A DNA stretch of 64,000 nt. Source: Nitratireductor sp. XY-223 (GTDB lineage: Bacteria > Pseudomonadota > Alphaproteobacteria > Rhizobiales > Rhizobiaceae). Below, piece by piece: positions 39,177-47,902 of this stretch. The stretch lies in NCBI RefSeq assembly GCF_004959855.1, contig NZ_SPNT01000003.1:248001-312000 (forward strand), given 5' to 3'. Position 1 is the first letter of the stretch. Every line of letters begins with the position of its first letter. The notes under the pieces are model-generated. The model was not told the origin of the DNA. It made no database searches and saw only the letters and a list, made by a program, of their open reading frames with translations. The position numbers and the translations under genes were made by a program.

Positions 39177-39974
39177 ATGGATTCGCGCGACGTTGCCGTT
39201 CACTGGGAAGGAAATGCCGAGACCTGGACGCGGACCACGCGCGCCGGTCACGATGTCTATCGCGACGCGCTCAACACGCCGGCTTTTCTGGCAATGCTGC
39301 CGCCCGTCGAGGGCTTGAAAGGCCTTGATGTCGGCTGCGGGGAGGGCGCGAACACCCGCAGCATCGCCGGGCGCGGCGCGCGCATGACCGGCATCGACAT
39401 TGCGCCGACCTTCATTCGCCACGCGCGGGAAGCGGAAGACGAGGCGCCGCTCGGCATCGACTACCGCGAAGCCGATGCGCTGGCGCTTCCCTTCGCCGAT
39501 GCAAGTTTCGATTTCGTCACCGCCTTCATGTCGCTCATGGACATGCCCGAACAGGACAGGGCGCTCACCGAGATGTTCCGTGTGCTGCGCCCGGGCGGTT
39601 TCCTGCAGTTCTCGATACTGCATCCCTGTTTCGTCCCGCCGAAACGGCGCAATGTCCGCGGCGAGGACGGCGAAGTGCGGGCGGTCGAGGTCGCCGACTA
39701 TTTCAAAGAGGTGGACGGCCAGGTCGAGACCTGGATGTTCTCGGATGTGCCGGACGAGGAACGCGAACGGCTCGATCCGTTCAGCGTGCCGCGCTTCCAC
39801 CGGACCTTGTCCAACTGGGTGGCGATGATCTGCGCCGCCGGCTTTCTCATCCAGCGGTTCGGCGAACCCCGCGCATCCGATGAAACGGCCCGCAAGCACC
39901 CGCTCGTGGCAGACACCCAGGTGGCTCCGATCTTCCTGCACATCCGCGCCGGCAAGCCAGCTGCCACCGTCTAG
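39177..39974 (+). CDS. Class I SAM-dependent methyltransferase
   Basis: A 265-residue soluble methyltransferase of the UbiE/Methyltransf_11 type. Motif I is LDVGCGEGANTRSIA, with the acidic residue after the second strand in GIDIAPTF, then EADALALPFADASFDFV and MFRVLRPGGFLQFS. The substrate is unknown. The start at 39177 (MDSRDVAVHWEGNAETW) is chosen over an upstream ATG that would overlap the immunity gene. It is convergent with the gene at 39991. Confidence 0.88.
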   Translation: MDSRDVAVHWEGNAETWTRTTRAGHDVYRDALNTPAFLAMLPPVEGLKGLDVGCGEGANTRSIAGRGARMTGIDIAPTFIRHAREAEDEAPLGIDYREADALALPFADASFDFVTAFMSLMDMPEQDRALTEMFRVLRPGGFLQFSILHPCFVPPKRRNVRGEDGEVRAVEVADYFKEVDGQVETWMFSDVPDEERERLDPFSVPRFHRTLSNWVAMICAAGFLIQRFGEPRASDETARKHPLVADTQVAPIFLHIRAGKPAATV

Positions 39975-39990
39975 GACGGCGTAAACAGCC

Positions 39991-42429
39991 CTATCTGCCG
40001 AAGCCTTGCTGCCGCCATGGGTGGCCCGGCGGATAGAGATGGTTGCGGGAGGAGGGCTGATAAAGCAGTCCCAGCATCGCCGTTCCGCCGCAAATCGGAA
40101 GCGGCTCCGGAATGATCTCCGCCCCGGGATGCTGCTGCTGTTCGCAAAAGGCGACGCACTGTTGCAGTTGCCCGGGAATGGACGGTGCCAGGCAGCCGAC
40201 CCGCGAACCCGAATCCTCGCCCATCCAGAACGCCGTCGCCTCGGTGCGCCATCCGCCCAATGCGCCGAGCCGGGCGGTCAGATCCGCGATCTTGGCCTGC
40301 AGCGCCGTGATCCTGGCCTCTGCGGACTTCAGTTGCTCCATGTCGCGGGGCGAGGGACGTTTCTTCATGAAACCCGAATAGACCAGGGGCGGGTTCGGGT
40401 CGAAGTACGGGCCGTCATGCTGGACCACGGCCCCGGTCTCAGCGTTGACGTAGATATGGATCTTAAGATCCTCCAGGGTCTCGACCGTCTCCTCGAAATC
40501 AAGCCGCGCATTGAACAGTTCGATCTGCGCGGCGGCGAGTTCCTCGGCGAGGGGGCCGTTGGTCTGCGGATCGTTGTCGGCAATCAGCCGCAGCGCAAGC
40601 GCACGCAGCCGATTTGCGTCGGAAGCTTCGCTGGCCATCATTTCGCAGCGCCGTATGCACTGCGCCATGTCGTTGTCGCGGCGATGCGCGATGACCTCGT
40701 TGCAGGCGACCCGCCAGTTTTCAACGATCGCGGTGCACTCCGCGGCACGGGGTTCGCCAAGTTTGGCGCAGACATTCGCGGGTTCATGCCCGCATTGACC
40801 CGGCGGCTGCCTCACGGCGGACGCGGCAGGCGCGGCCGCATTGTCCGAAAGCCCCGGAATGATGAAGTGTCCAAGCCCGGGTTTTTCGACAGAAGGCAAC
40901 TCGATTTCGGGCATCATGACCACGGGTCCCGAGTCGTCGCTCTCCAGTCCCGGCATCGAGACGTCGCCCGGGGATGCGGTGTCTTCACCCTCGTTGTCTT
41001 CGTTTTCGGCTGCCGGCGCGTCCTCATCCTCCGGTTCGCTCGCCGCGTCGTCTTCGAACCCGGCTCCGGTGTCTTCCTTACGCAGGCACGACCGCACATT
41101 GCATTCAATCAGCGCCTGCAGGGCCGCGTCGCGCCGCTGGCGCGCCTGCCGCACCTCGGCCTCGAGGTCCTTCAGTTCCTGCAGCCTGTCCCACCGCCCG
41201 CCGGGCAGCCCGCCGCCGAGCTTGCTCAGCGCGTCCCTGGACGGAACAACAACGTCCTGAAAATATCGCCGCGCCGCCCGGCCCAGCCGCATGCATGCGC
41301 CGTAGTCGGAGATTTCGGGATGCGGGAAGACGTCGAAACCGAAATGGGCCGGAAGATCCATGAATTGATCGTAAAGCTCGGCTGCCGTCTGCGCGGTGCC
41401 GTGGACCAGCGTTTCAAGCGAGGATTCCATCTCCGCCAGTGTTTTCTGGTTCCATTGGCTTTGGGAAAGATCGGTGTCCTCTTCCTGCCGGAGTTGCTCG
41501 ATTTGAGCAGGGGTATATGTGACTCCGTTTTCCCCGATCCACTCGTCCTCAAGCATGCGTGTGTCATTGTTGTAGAGTTGTCTGCCCGAACGCCGCACTT
41601 TGATGTCTCCGTGATAGACCAGATTCTCGGTCGCCACCCTTTCCGGCTGGATATCGGATGACTGGTCTTCAAGGGGATCGTCGAAAATGGTGCTGTTTTC
41701 GCGGCGTTTCTGTTCGCGCCATCCGCCTTCGGCCAGGATGCTGTTCCGGCACGCCGCATCGCGCGCCCGGATCATGGCATCATATATTTCCTCCACTTCG
41801 GCATTGTGGACGGCCTCGCGCTCATAGGCCGCGTTTTCGGCGTGGAAACTCGCAGCAGTTTCGTCGGCGGCGACCCCCGGCATCACTTCTCGCCGGAAAA
41901 GATCGAGGTTGCGCAGGGCAAGGCCAAGCCGGGCTTCCTCTTCGCGCAGCGCATTTTCGCGGTCCCCGCACTCCGGACAGTCGGCGGAGATCCCGGTGTC
42001 GGCGCTGTCCCGGTCGTAGATGTTTGCATTGTCGGGCATCAGGCATTGTTTGCGGCATTCGGCGATGCCGCGAAGAATGGTCTCCCTGGCGACCAGTATC
42101 TCCTCGATCTCGCGCCTGAGCACCCATGGATTGCTCGACGGCGATCGCGGCGGTTTCCCGCTCTTTCTGATCCGCTCCAGCTTTTTCGCCCGGTCGGCGA
42201 TCTGCATGTTCATCGCTTCGACCATGGACGCATCGTCGCATGCGCAAGCGAACGAGGCGGTCGGCAGCAGCGCCGAGGACAATAATACGAGAACGAACAG
42301 CGGGATGAGTAAGGCCGGCGTTGCAGGCGTCAGGCTGAAGCGCGCTATGGAATTTCCGGCAGACGTGGCGCTCCGGCCATCTACTGCGGCCCGTTCACCG
42401 GTCAGACATTGCATTTCGGCATCCTGCAT
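39991..42429 (-). CDS. Large exported coiled-coil protein with many cysteines
   Basis: An 812-residue protein of no family I recognise. An N-terminal hydrophobic segment (about residues 30-55) with a following ACACDD looks like a long signal sequence or anchor. The remainder is rich in charged helices with likely coiled coils (around residues 80-250 and 690-730). It has an acidic low-complexity stretch (about residues 490-525) and scattered cysteine pairs (AECRKQC, DCPECG, RRCEMM, VAFCEQQQ). A GGGAGGGG site precedes the ATG at 42429. It is monocistronic and sits between a methyltransferase and an SGNH hydrolase gene. Probably periplasmic; its function is unknown. Confidence 0.7.
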   Translation of the reverse strand: MQDAEMQCLTGERAAVDGRSATSAGNSIARFSLTPATPALLIPLFVLVLLSSALLPTASFACACDDASMVEAMNMQIADRAKKLERIRKSGKPPRSPSSNPWVLRREIEEILVARETILRGIAECRKQCLMPDNANIYDRDSADTGISADCPECGDRENALREEEARLGLALRNLDLFRREVMPGVAADETAASFHAENAAYEREAVHNAEVEEIYDAMIRARDAACRNSILAEGGWREQKRRENSTIFDDPLEDQSSDIQPERVATENLVYHGDIKVRRSGRQLYNNDTRMLEDEWIGENGVTYTPAQIEQLRQEEDTDLSQSQWNQKTLAEMESSLETLVHGTAQTAAELYDQFMDLPAHFGFDVFPHPEISDYGACMRLGRAARRYFQDVVVPSRDALSKLGGGLPGGRWDRLQELKDLEAEVRQARQRRDAALQALIECNVRSCLRKEDTGAGFEDDAASEPEDEDAPAAENEDNEGEDTASPGDVSMPGLESDDSGPVVMMPEIELPSVEKPGLGHFIIPGLSDNAAAPAASAVRQPPGQCGHEPANVCAKLGEPRAAECTAIVENWRVACNEVIAHRRDNDMAQCIRRCEMMASEASDANRLRALALRLIADNDPQTNGPLAEELAAAQIELFNARLDFEETVETLEDLKIHIYVNAETGAVVQHDGPYFDPNPPLVYSGFMKKRPSPRDMEQLKSAEARITALQAKIADLTARLGALGGWRTEATAFWMGEDSGSRVGCLAPSIPGQLQQCVAFCEQQQHPGAEIIPEPLPICGGTAMLGLLYQPSSRNHLYPPGHPWRQQGFGR

Positions 42430-42635
42430 ATCCCCTCCCGCAGGCGCTGGTACTGTAACCTTACGTGCCGCGATGGGAGGATGCAACGAACCGAAAACAC
42501 GATTGCGATATCTGTTCAAATCGTGGCGGGTCGCCGGCACGGCCTCGACAACCAATGCGATGGACCTCGGGTCCATCATCAACTAACAATCGGGCAGGCA
42601 AGCCCGAACTGAACCATCCGATTCGTGAGGACGCC

Positions 42636-43280
42636 ATGCGGGATCTGCGCATATGTTTCGTGGGTGATAGCTATATCAACGGGTCCGGCGACGAGCAGTG
42701 CCTCGGCTGGATTGGACGGCTCTGCCAGGCACGGTTCGACCGGCAGTTCCGGCTCACCTTCTACGATCTCGGCATTCGCGGAGCGACCACCGACGAGATA
42801 CGAGATCGGTGGAGGCACGAATGCGCATCGCGCTTCCCGGACGGCGCGGACAACCGTGTCGTGCTGCAGTTCGGCATCAACGATGTCGCCGAGATCGCCG
42901 GTTCCGGGCGGCGGGTCGAAGAGGATGCATCCGTCGCAAATGCCGAGGCCATCGTGCGCGAGGCGGCCGCGCACTATCCCACAATCTGGGTCGGCGTGCC
43001 GCCGGCCAATGTCGCGTGCTCGCCGATGCGGCCCAGTGCGGGGCTGGAGATCAATTTCCGGCAGGAAACCGCAATGGCGCTGAACCGCCGCTACATGAGC
43101 CTGGCCGCGGAAATCGGCGTGCCCTATCTCGACATCCATTCACCGCTGCTTGCCAGCCCCCACTACATGCACAGCCTGACGCTCGGAGACCACATGCATT
43201 GCGACGGGACGGGCTACGCCATGATGGCCGACCTCGTCGACCGGTGGGACGCCTGGGCGTCCTGGTTCGAGGATGCGTAA
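42636..43280 (+). CDS. SGNH/GDSL-type hydrolase
   Basis: A 214-residue esterase/lipase-like enzyme. The four SGNH blocks are visible: VGDSYING (Ser), GIRGATTDEI (Gly), QFGINDV (Asn) and DHMHCDGTGY (Asp and His). No signal peptide is evident with the ATG at 42636, which has a GAGG site, so it is probably cytoplasmic. Substrate unknown. Confidence 0.88.
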   Translation: MRDLRICFVGDSYINGSGDEQCLGWIGRLCQARFDRQFRLTFYDLGIRGATTDEIRDRWRHECASRFPDGADNRVVLQFGINDVAEIAGSGRRVEEDASVANAEAIVREAAAHYPTIWVGVPPANVACSPMRPSAGLEINFRQETAMALNRRYMSLAAEIGVPYLDIHSPLLASPHYMHSLTLGDHMHCDGTGYAMMADLVDRWDAWASWFEDA

Positions 43281-43309
43281 TACCGCTGACCGGGCACGGG
43301 CGTCCGGTT

Positions 43310-43717
43310 CTACGCGAGCGGCGTCCAGCCCTTTCGCCGCCGTTCCCGGCGTTCGGCTTCGGTCTCGCCGCTGTAGTCGGCCTCCATCGGGGCGGTGGTG
43401 AAGCGGTCCCGGCTGTCGAGGCAGTTGACAATCACAAGCGCGCGCTTGGGCGCGTCCGCGGTGATCGCAGCGACATAGACGCCGCAGCGACGGCAAATCA
43501 GGTAGTCGGCTGTGCGCAGGCCGAAACGGTAGCGGGCAAAATCCGCATCGTTGCCGATGCGGATGTCGAGGCGCCCTTGCGGGTCGGCGACGGCGCTCAC
43601 GTTGTGCTTTCGGCAGAACACGCATTGGCAGGCGATCGGCACCATGCGTTCCGGCGCGACATCGGTCCGGAAGACCAGCGAGATGTTGCCGCAATGGCAG
43701 CCGCCTTGATGTTCCAA
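43310..43717 (-). CDS. GFA-family zinc-binding protein
   Basis: A 135-residue protein of the glutathione-dependent formaldehyde-activating (GFA/CENP-V) family. It has cysteine pairs that bind zinc: GGCHCGN, ACQCVFCRK and ICRRCGVY. The best start is TTG at 43717 preceded by GAGGAGG; it overlaps the 3' end of the upstream transporter gene, indicating coupling. The biological substrate is unknown, and many GFA-like proteins are not formaldehyde enzymes. Confidence 0.85.
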   Translation of the reverse strand: MEHQGGCHCGNISLVFRTDVAPERMVPIACQCVFCRKHNVSAVADPQGRLDIRIGNDADFARYRFGLRTADYLICRRCGVYVAAITADAPKRALVIVNCLDSRDRFTTAPMEADYSGETEAERRERRRKGWTPLA

Positions 43718-43727
43718 CTGAGCCTCC

Positions 43728-44600
43728 TCAATCCGCTGCCGGCCGATGAATGGCAATTCCGGCCATCACCAGGGCCACGCCGGCGACATCCCGGGCGGAT
43801 GGAATCTGCGCAAGCACAATGGCCGCGATGATGGTAGCCGTTGCCGGCAGCAGCGCCAACATCAGCGCGAAGCTGGCGCGCGGCAGGCGCGACATGGCGA
43901 GCTGATCGCAGATGTATGGAATGACCGATGAGCAGATGCCGACGGCAATGCCCGCGAGCACGAGTTCCGGGTGCCTGAAGGCGCGGACGGCCTCGAACAA
44001 GCCGATGGGCAGGAGCACGAAGAACGCGACCATCATGGCCGCGCCGAGGATCTCGACGCCGCCGCTTGCCCCGCGCGCCGCCGCCCGGTGGCCGAGAACG
44101 ATGTAGCCGACAAACAGGACCGCGTTGAGCGTCGCCCAGGCGAGGCCGAGCGGATCGGTCGCCCATTTCATGTCGATGAGGATGAAGACGCCGACCGCGG
44201 CGATAACGAGCGCCAGCAGATTGCGCCGCGTCCGGAACCCGTAGAGCGCGACGGCGATGGTCCCGACGAATTCCATGGCGGCGACGAGGCTCATCGGCAG
44301 CCGCTCGAGCGCCAGGTAGAACGATGTGTTCATGACCGCCAGACACAGGCCGAGGCCGAGGAGCAAGAGGCGCATACGTTTGTCGGCGCGACTGATCGTG
44401 CGCCACGGCCGTGTCAGCGGCGCGAAGAAGAGCGCGGCGCTGGCGATGCGGAACCAGGCGACGCCGAGCACCCCGACTGCCGGAAACAGGAGCACCGCGA
44501 AGGACGGGCCCAGATAGTGAAACACCGCGCTGACGCCGAACCAGGCCTGGGGCGGCACCGTCTGCGCGGCCTTGTTCAATGTGATGGGATTGTTCGCCAT
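43728..44600 (-). CDS. EamA/RhtA-type metabolite exporter
   Basis: A 290-residue inner-membrane DMT-superfamily protein with about ten hydrophobic segments arranged as two EamA repeats. It shows LPMSLVAAMEFVGTIAVAL and LPRASFALMLALLPATATI near the ends of the halves, the pattern of RhtA-like amino acid/homoserine exporters. The ATG at 44600 puts the first helix at the N-terminus. It is divergent from an Lrp/AsnC regulator at 44703, a common arrangement in which the regulator controls the exporter. The GFA gene follows in the same transcript. Confidence 0.88.
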   Translation of the reverse strand: MANNPITLNKAAQTVPPQAWFGVSAVFHYLGPSFAVLLFPAVGVLGVAWFRIASAALFFAPLTRPWRTISRADKRMRLLLLGLGLCLAVMNTSFYLALERLPMSLVAAMEFVGTIAVALYGFRTRRNLLALVIAAVGVFILIDMKWATDPLGLAWATLNAVLFVGYIVLGHRAAARGASGGVEILGAAMMVAFFVLLPIGLFEAVRAFRHPELVLAGIAVGICSSVIPYICDQLAMSRLPRASFALMLALLPATATIIAAIVLAQIPSARDVAGVALVMAGIAIHRPAAD

Positions 44601-44702
44601 ATTCGATCCTTGCGACCGAAGGATAGCAGGCGTAAACTGGCGTTCGAATGGATCTTCGAACTTCTTTTTCGGAATCAATATTAAGATACTGAGGCAATAT
44701 TC

Positions 44703-45179
44703 ATGAAACGCCTTCGATACGAAAACGGCGATCTGGACGGCGTCGATGCGGCCATCCTCGAACACCTGATTGCCGATGCGCGCACGACCGTCGCCGAACT
44801 TGCGCGCCGCGTCGGCCTGTCGGCACCGAGCGTCTCGGAGCGCATCAAGCGTCTGGAGGAGGCCGGGATCATCCGCGGTTACACGCTCGATATCGACCCT
44901 GCCGCCATCGGTCTGCCGCTCACCGTGTGGATTCGCATCCGGCCGCTGCCCGGTGCGCTCCACCGGGTGGCGGAAATCCTGCGCGCGCAGCCGGAAATCG
45001 TCGAATGCGACCGGATAACCGGCGACGACTGCTACGTTGCGCGCGCCCATGTGGCCGATGTCGCCAACCTCGAGGCCTTGATCGACAAGTTCGCTGACAG
45101 CGCGTCGACCAACACGTCCGTTGTCCAGTCATCGCCCGTCGCGCGGCGGCTTCCGCAGGTGGGCGCTGGGACGGCGTGA
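44703..45179 (+). CDS. Lrp/AsnC family transcriptional regulator
   Basis: A 158-residue regulator with an N-terminal winged helix-turn-helix (DAAILEHLIADARTTVAELARRVGLSAPSVSERIKRLEEAGII) and a C-terminal RAM ligand-binding domain (VTGDDCY-type motif here ITGDDCYVARAHV). It probably senses an amino acid. It is transcribed away from the EamA exporter gene with about 100 bases between them, which is the likely operator region. Confidence 0.93.
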   Translation: MKRLRYENGDLDGVDAAILEHLIADARTTVAELARRVGLSAPSVSERIKRLEEAGIIRGYTLDIDPAAIGLPLTVWIRIRPLPGALHRVAEILRAQPEIVECDRITGDDCYVARAHVADVANLEALIDKFADSASTNTSVVQSSPVARRLPQVGAGTA

Positions 45180-45343
45180 GCAGTGCATGGAATTTGGGTG
45201 CGCGGCAACGCTTCCTTGCCCTGGCGCGCAGACGGTCGGGCAGGGCGTGGGACGGCGATCACGCCCTGGCGGAATCTATGCTTGAAAGTCAGCGTTCAAC
45301 AAGCTGATTTCGATTGCAAAACGCGGTTCCGTGGCAGCGCAGA

Positions 45344-45751
45344 TCACGGATGCATCTTCGCGCCCTTGGTGATCTTGTCGACCGTTTTCTTCTCGTCGCG
45401 CAGCGCCAGGCCGACAAGCTTGAGCTCATCGGTCGGAAACTCTTTGACCGCGGCCCTGTTGGCTGCGTCGTGGCCGGTTGCAAACATCTCCTCGGTGTAG
45501 ATCGCTAAGTCGACGCCGCGATCGAGGGCACGGGAATGGATCTTCGCAAGGCCCTTCGCGTCCGCGGCCAGCGCGATCATCGGCTGGATCATCAGCGGCC
45601 TGTAGGTCCTGCCGTTCGCATCCTCGTAGCGGTCGCCAATGAGGTCGGGGTTCGCACCGAGAACGCCGCTTGTCAGGAAGGCAGTGACGTTCAGTTTCTG
45701 CCAGACGGGAAGATCCTCCCGCACGATGATGGCGATCTTGGTATCAAACAT
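45344..45751 (-). CDS. DUF2000 family protein
   Basis: A 135-residue soluble protein starting MFDTKIAIIVREDLPVWQKLNV, with QPMIALAADAKGLAKIHSRAL in the middle, features I associate with DUF2000 (a peptidyl-tRNA hydrolase-like fold). Molecular role is unknown. It is divergent from a second Lrp/AsnC regulator at 45877, so it is probably its target. Confidence 0.8.
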   Translation of the reverse strand: MFDTKIAIIVREDLPVWQKLNVTAFLTSGVLGANPDLIGDRYEDANGRTYRPLMIQPMIALAADAKGLAKIHSRALDRGVDLAIYTEEMFATGHDAANRAAVKEFPTDELKLVGLALRDEKKTVDKITKGAKMHP

Positions 45752-45876
45752 GTTTGACCTCATCCGATTCGGAATTCTCGCTAAAAAGAAGGAAGAAATT
45801 TGGAGATTTCTTCTGTAAACAATGTAATTTTCGCCACACTTGGGTGCAAACGAAACAAATTCGGAGGATGGCTGAA

Positions 45877-46353
45877 ATGACGGCATTGGACCGAACGGAT
45901 CGCCGCATTCTCGCTCTGTTGTCGAAGAATGCACGGATGAGCAACAAGGAACTCGCGCACGCGGTGGAACTGTCGCCGTCCAGCGTTCACGAAAGGACCA
46001 GGCGCCTGTTCGAAAGCGGACTGTTGGCGGGCGCCCATGCCGATGTGCGCCTCGACCGGCTGGGCCTTTCGCTGAGGGCGCTGCTGTTCGTGCAGATGTC
46101 CGAACACGAAAAGACCAACCTGGACAGGTTCATCGAAGATATTCTGCGGATCCCGGAGACACGGGCGGCTTGGATGATCAGCGGCCGGTTCGACGCCATT
46201 GTCGAAATCGTCACCCGCGACACGACCCATCTTCACCGGATTGTCGTCGAAAAATTCTCCTCGCGGGAGGAGATTCACCGCATCGAGACTTCGATCATAT
46301 TCGAGGGCGCCCGGCAACACGACCTGTCGGACGCGCTCGAGCTTGCCCGATAA
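45877..46353 (+). CDS. Lrp/AsnC family transcriptional regulator
   Basis: A 158-residue regulator with an N-terminal winged helix (DRTDRRILALLSKNARMSNKELAHAVELSPSSVHERTRRL) and a C-terminal RAM domain (MISGRFDAIVEIVTRD). GGAGG is at 45863-45867, nine bases before the ATG at 45877, and abuts an earlier ATG at 45868, so 45877 is the better start. It is divergent from the DUF2000 gene. Confidence 0.92.
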   Translation: MTALDRTDRRILALLSKNARMSNKELAHAVELSPSSVHERTRRLFESGLLAGAHADVRLDRLGLSLRALLFVQMSEHEKTNLDRFIEDILRIPETRAAWMISGRFDAIVEIVTRDTTHLHRIVVEKFSSREEIHRIETSIIFEGARQHDLSDALELAR

Positions 46354-46359
46354 TTGCGG

Positions 46360-46782
46360 TCACTCGGCCGGAATGCGCTCCGGCTTGCCTTCCACATGGA
46401 CCCGGAAGACGATTGCGCGCGCCGGCTGGTCGGCAGTGAAGGGTGCGTGCACCTTGCCCCTTCCGATCGCGAAGGCCTCGCCCGCGCGATAGACCCGGTC
46501 TTCCTTGCCTTCCTCGCGGTGGACGGCGGAGCCCTCGATCACATAGACGAATTCCTCGCCGGGATGGCTGTGTGGCGGAACCGCCGTATTGGGAGGGATC
46601 ACCACGTCCGAGATGATCACCTCTATTCCCGGCGCCGTTTCCAGCGGCGCCCTAAGCATGGTGTTGCTGCCCGGCTGCGGACGAAATCCGCCGTCGTCCG
46701 CGAAGGCGCCGCATGGCGCGCCAAAAAACCCGAACGCCGCGGCGAACGCGGCGGCTTTCAGCAAATGCGCTTGTCCCGTCAT
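46360..46782 (-). CDS. Exported cupin-domain protein
   Basis: A 140-residue protein with a signal peptide (cleavage likely after GAFA near residue 27) and one cupin barrel. The metal-binding histidines are in PPHSHPGEEFVYVIEG, with a second motif around GKVHAPFTADQP. It is probably periplasmic. Its start is about 65 bases downstream of the ATC-hydrolase-like gene stop, so it may be the third gene of that transcript. Function unknown. Confidence 0.85.
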   Translation of the reverse strand: MTGQAHLLKAAAFAAAFGFFGAPCGAFADDGGFRPQPGSNTMLRAPLETAPGIEVIISDVVIPPNTAVPPHSHPGEEFVYVIEGSAVHREEGKEDRVYRAGEAFAIGRGKVHAPFTADQPARAIVFRVHVEGKPERIPAE

Positions 46783-46846
46783 GTGATTGAAGATGTCCCG
46801 ATTGTTGCGTGGCTCCGGCCGATCTTTGTGTCCGCAGGGGGCGCTG

Positions 46847-47374
46847 TCAACCGGCATCGTCGCCGCGCCGAGACGCGCCGGGCCCGGCTTGGCCTGCGGA
46901 CCTCTCCGTCACTCTCGTTCGGCAGCAGCCGGTCTTTCCGGGAGACCACATTTCAAGCTCGAAATCGAAGCCGGCCGCCTCCCACACCGCCTCGTCGAAG
47001 GCCCGCGCGCATTTGAGCAGGGTGCAGACCTCGTCATCGCTGCACCCCATCTGGAGCCACCCGTCCTTCAGCGGGCAGGTCATCAGTTGCACGTCGAGGC
47101 ATGTGTCGCTGATTTCCTTGACCTCGGGCGAGTAAGTGGCGCCGCCGTCGGGACCCTTGAAATAGGCCTCGAGCAGGCCGGGGAAATCGCGCGGGGCGAG
47201 ATGCGCCAGCGACGCGCCGACCTCGAGACCGTGCGCTCGGCTGGCGCCTTGCATCACACTGATCGCCTCGGCTTCGCCGTGGCGCCGCGTCAATTCGCGG
47301 AAGACGGCAAGGTAGATCCGGCCGCGGTCCTTCACGGCGCCGTAGTGGAGGGATTGCGTCTCAGGGCCGGTCAT
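46847..47374 (-). CDS. L-2-amino-thiazoline-4-carboxylic acid hydrolase-like protein
   Basis: A 175-residue protein resembling the ATC hydrolase family, which opens a thiazoline ring to give N-carbamoyl-L-cysteine in some Pseudomonas. Matching features are the Cys- and Gly-rich C-terminal half (DVQLMTCPLKDGWLQMGCSDDEVCTLLKCARAFDEAVWEAAGFDFE split over residues about 93-140). Its ATG overlaps the RidA-like gene stop (ATGA), so the two are coupled. The true substrate here is unknown. Confidence 0.75.
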   Translation of the reverse strand: MTGPETQSLHYGAVKDRGRIYLAVFRELTRRHGEAEAISVMQGASRAHGLEVGASLAHLAPRDFPGLLEAYFKGPDGGATYSPEVKEISDTCLDVQLMTCPLKDGWLQMGCSDDEVCTLLKCARAFDEAVWEAAGFDFELEMWSPGKTGCCRTRVTERSAGQAGPGASRRGDDAG

Positions 47375-47754
47375 TGCACTGCCACCGCTTCGATTTCCAG
47401 CAGCCAGGCTTCGTTGAATATGCCCGTGATGATCACCGTCAGGGCCGGCCTGTTGTCCTTCAGCACCGCGCGGCGCACGGCGCTGTTTTCGTCCCGGTAC
47501 CTGCGGTCCGAAAGATAGGTGGTGTGGCGGACGATGTTTTCCAGCCCGAGGCCGGCTGCCTTCAACTGCGCCTCGACATTCGCCCAGGCCTGTTCAGCCT
47601 GTTCGGTGAAGGTTTCGGGCACCGTTCCGTCCGGCCGCACCGGTATCTGCCCGCTGACATAGACCGTCCGCGTGTGGCCGGAGACGGCGACGCACTGGGC
47701 GTATGAGCCGTTGAGGTCGTGCGCTTCGGGCGACGTGATATGCTCCATCTTCAT
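47371..47754 (-). CDS. RidA/YjgF superfamily protein lacking the catalytic arginine
   Basis: A 127-residue Rid-family protein, usually trimeric. It keeps VYVSGQIPVRPDG and LEIEAVAVQ, but the segment that in RidA reads PARSCV is here RPALTVI, so the enamine/imine deaminase arginine is Leu. It is more like the non-deaminase Rid groups. First gene of RidA-like/ATC-like/cupin. It is divergent from a short LysR-like regulator. Confidence 0.88.
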   Translation of the reverse strand: MKMEHITSPEAHDLNGSYAQCVAVSGHTRTVYVSGQIPVRPDGTVPETFTEQAEQAWANVEAQLKAAGLGLENIVRHTTYLSDRRYRDENSAVRRAVLKDNRPALTVIITGIFNEAWLLEIEAVAVQ

Positions 47755-47902
47755 CAGGGAATATTCCTTCCGGTTCGATTGCCGAGCGCCAGGTTACCGG
47801 CTGCCGGGGCGGGTGCTCAACGCAGAAGACCTCTTGCGCAGGGATAGAATTTCTCGCCCTCGGCGACCGCTTCCTGGTGTATGCTGCGATGCGGAGAACG
47901 CG

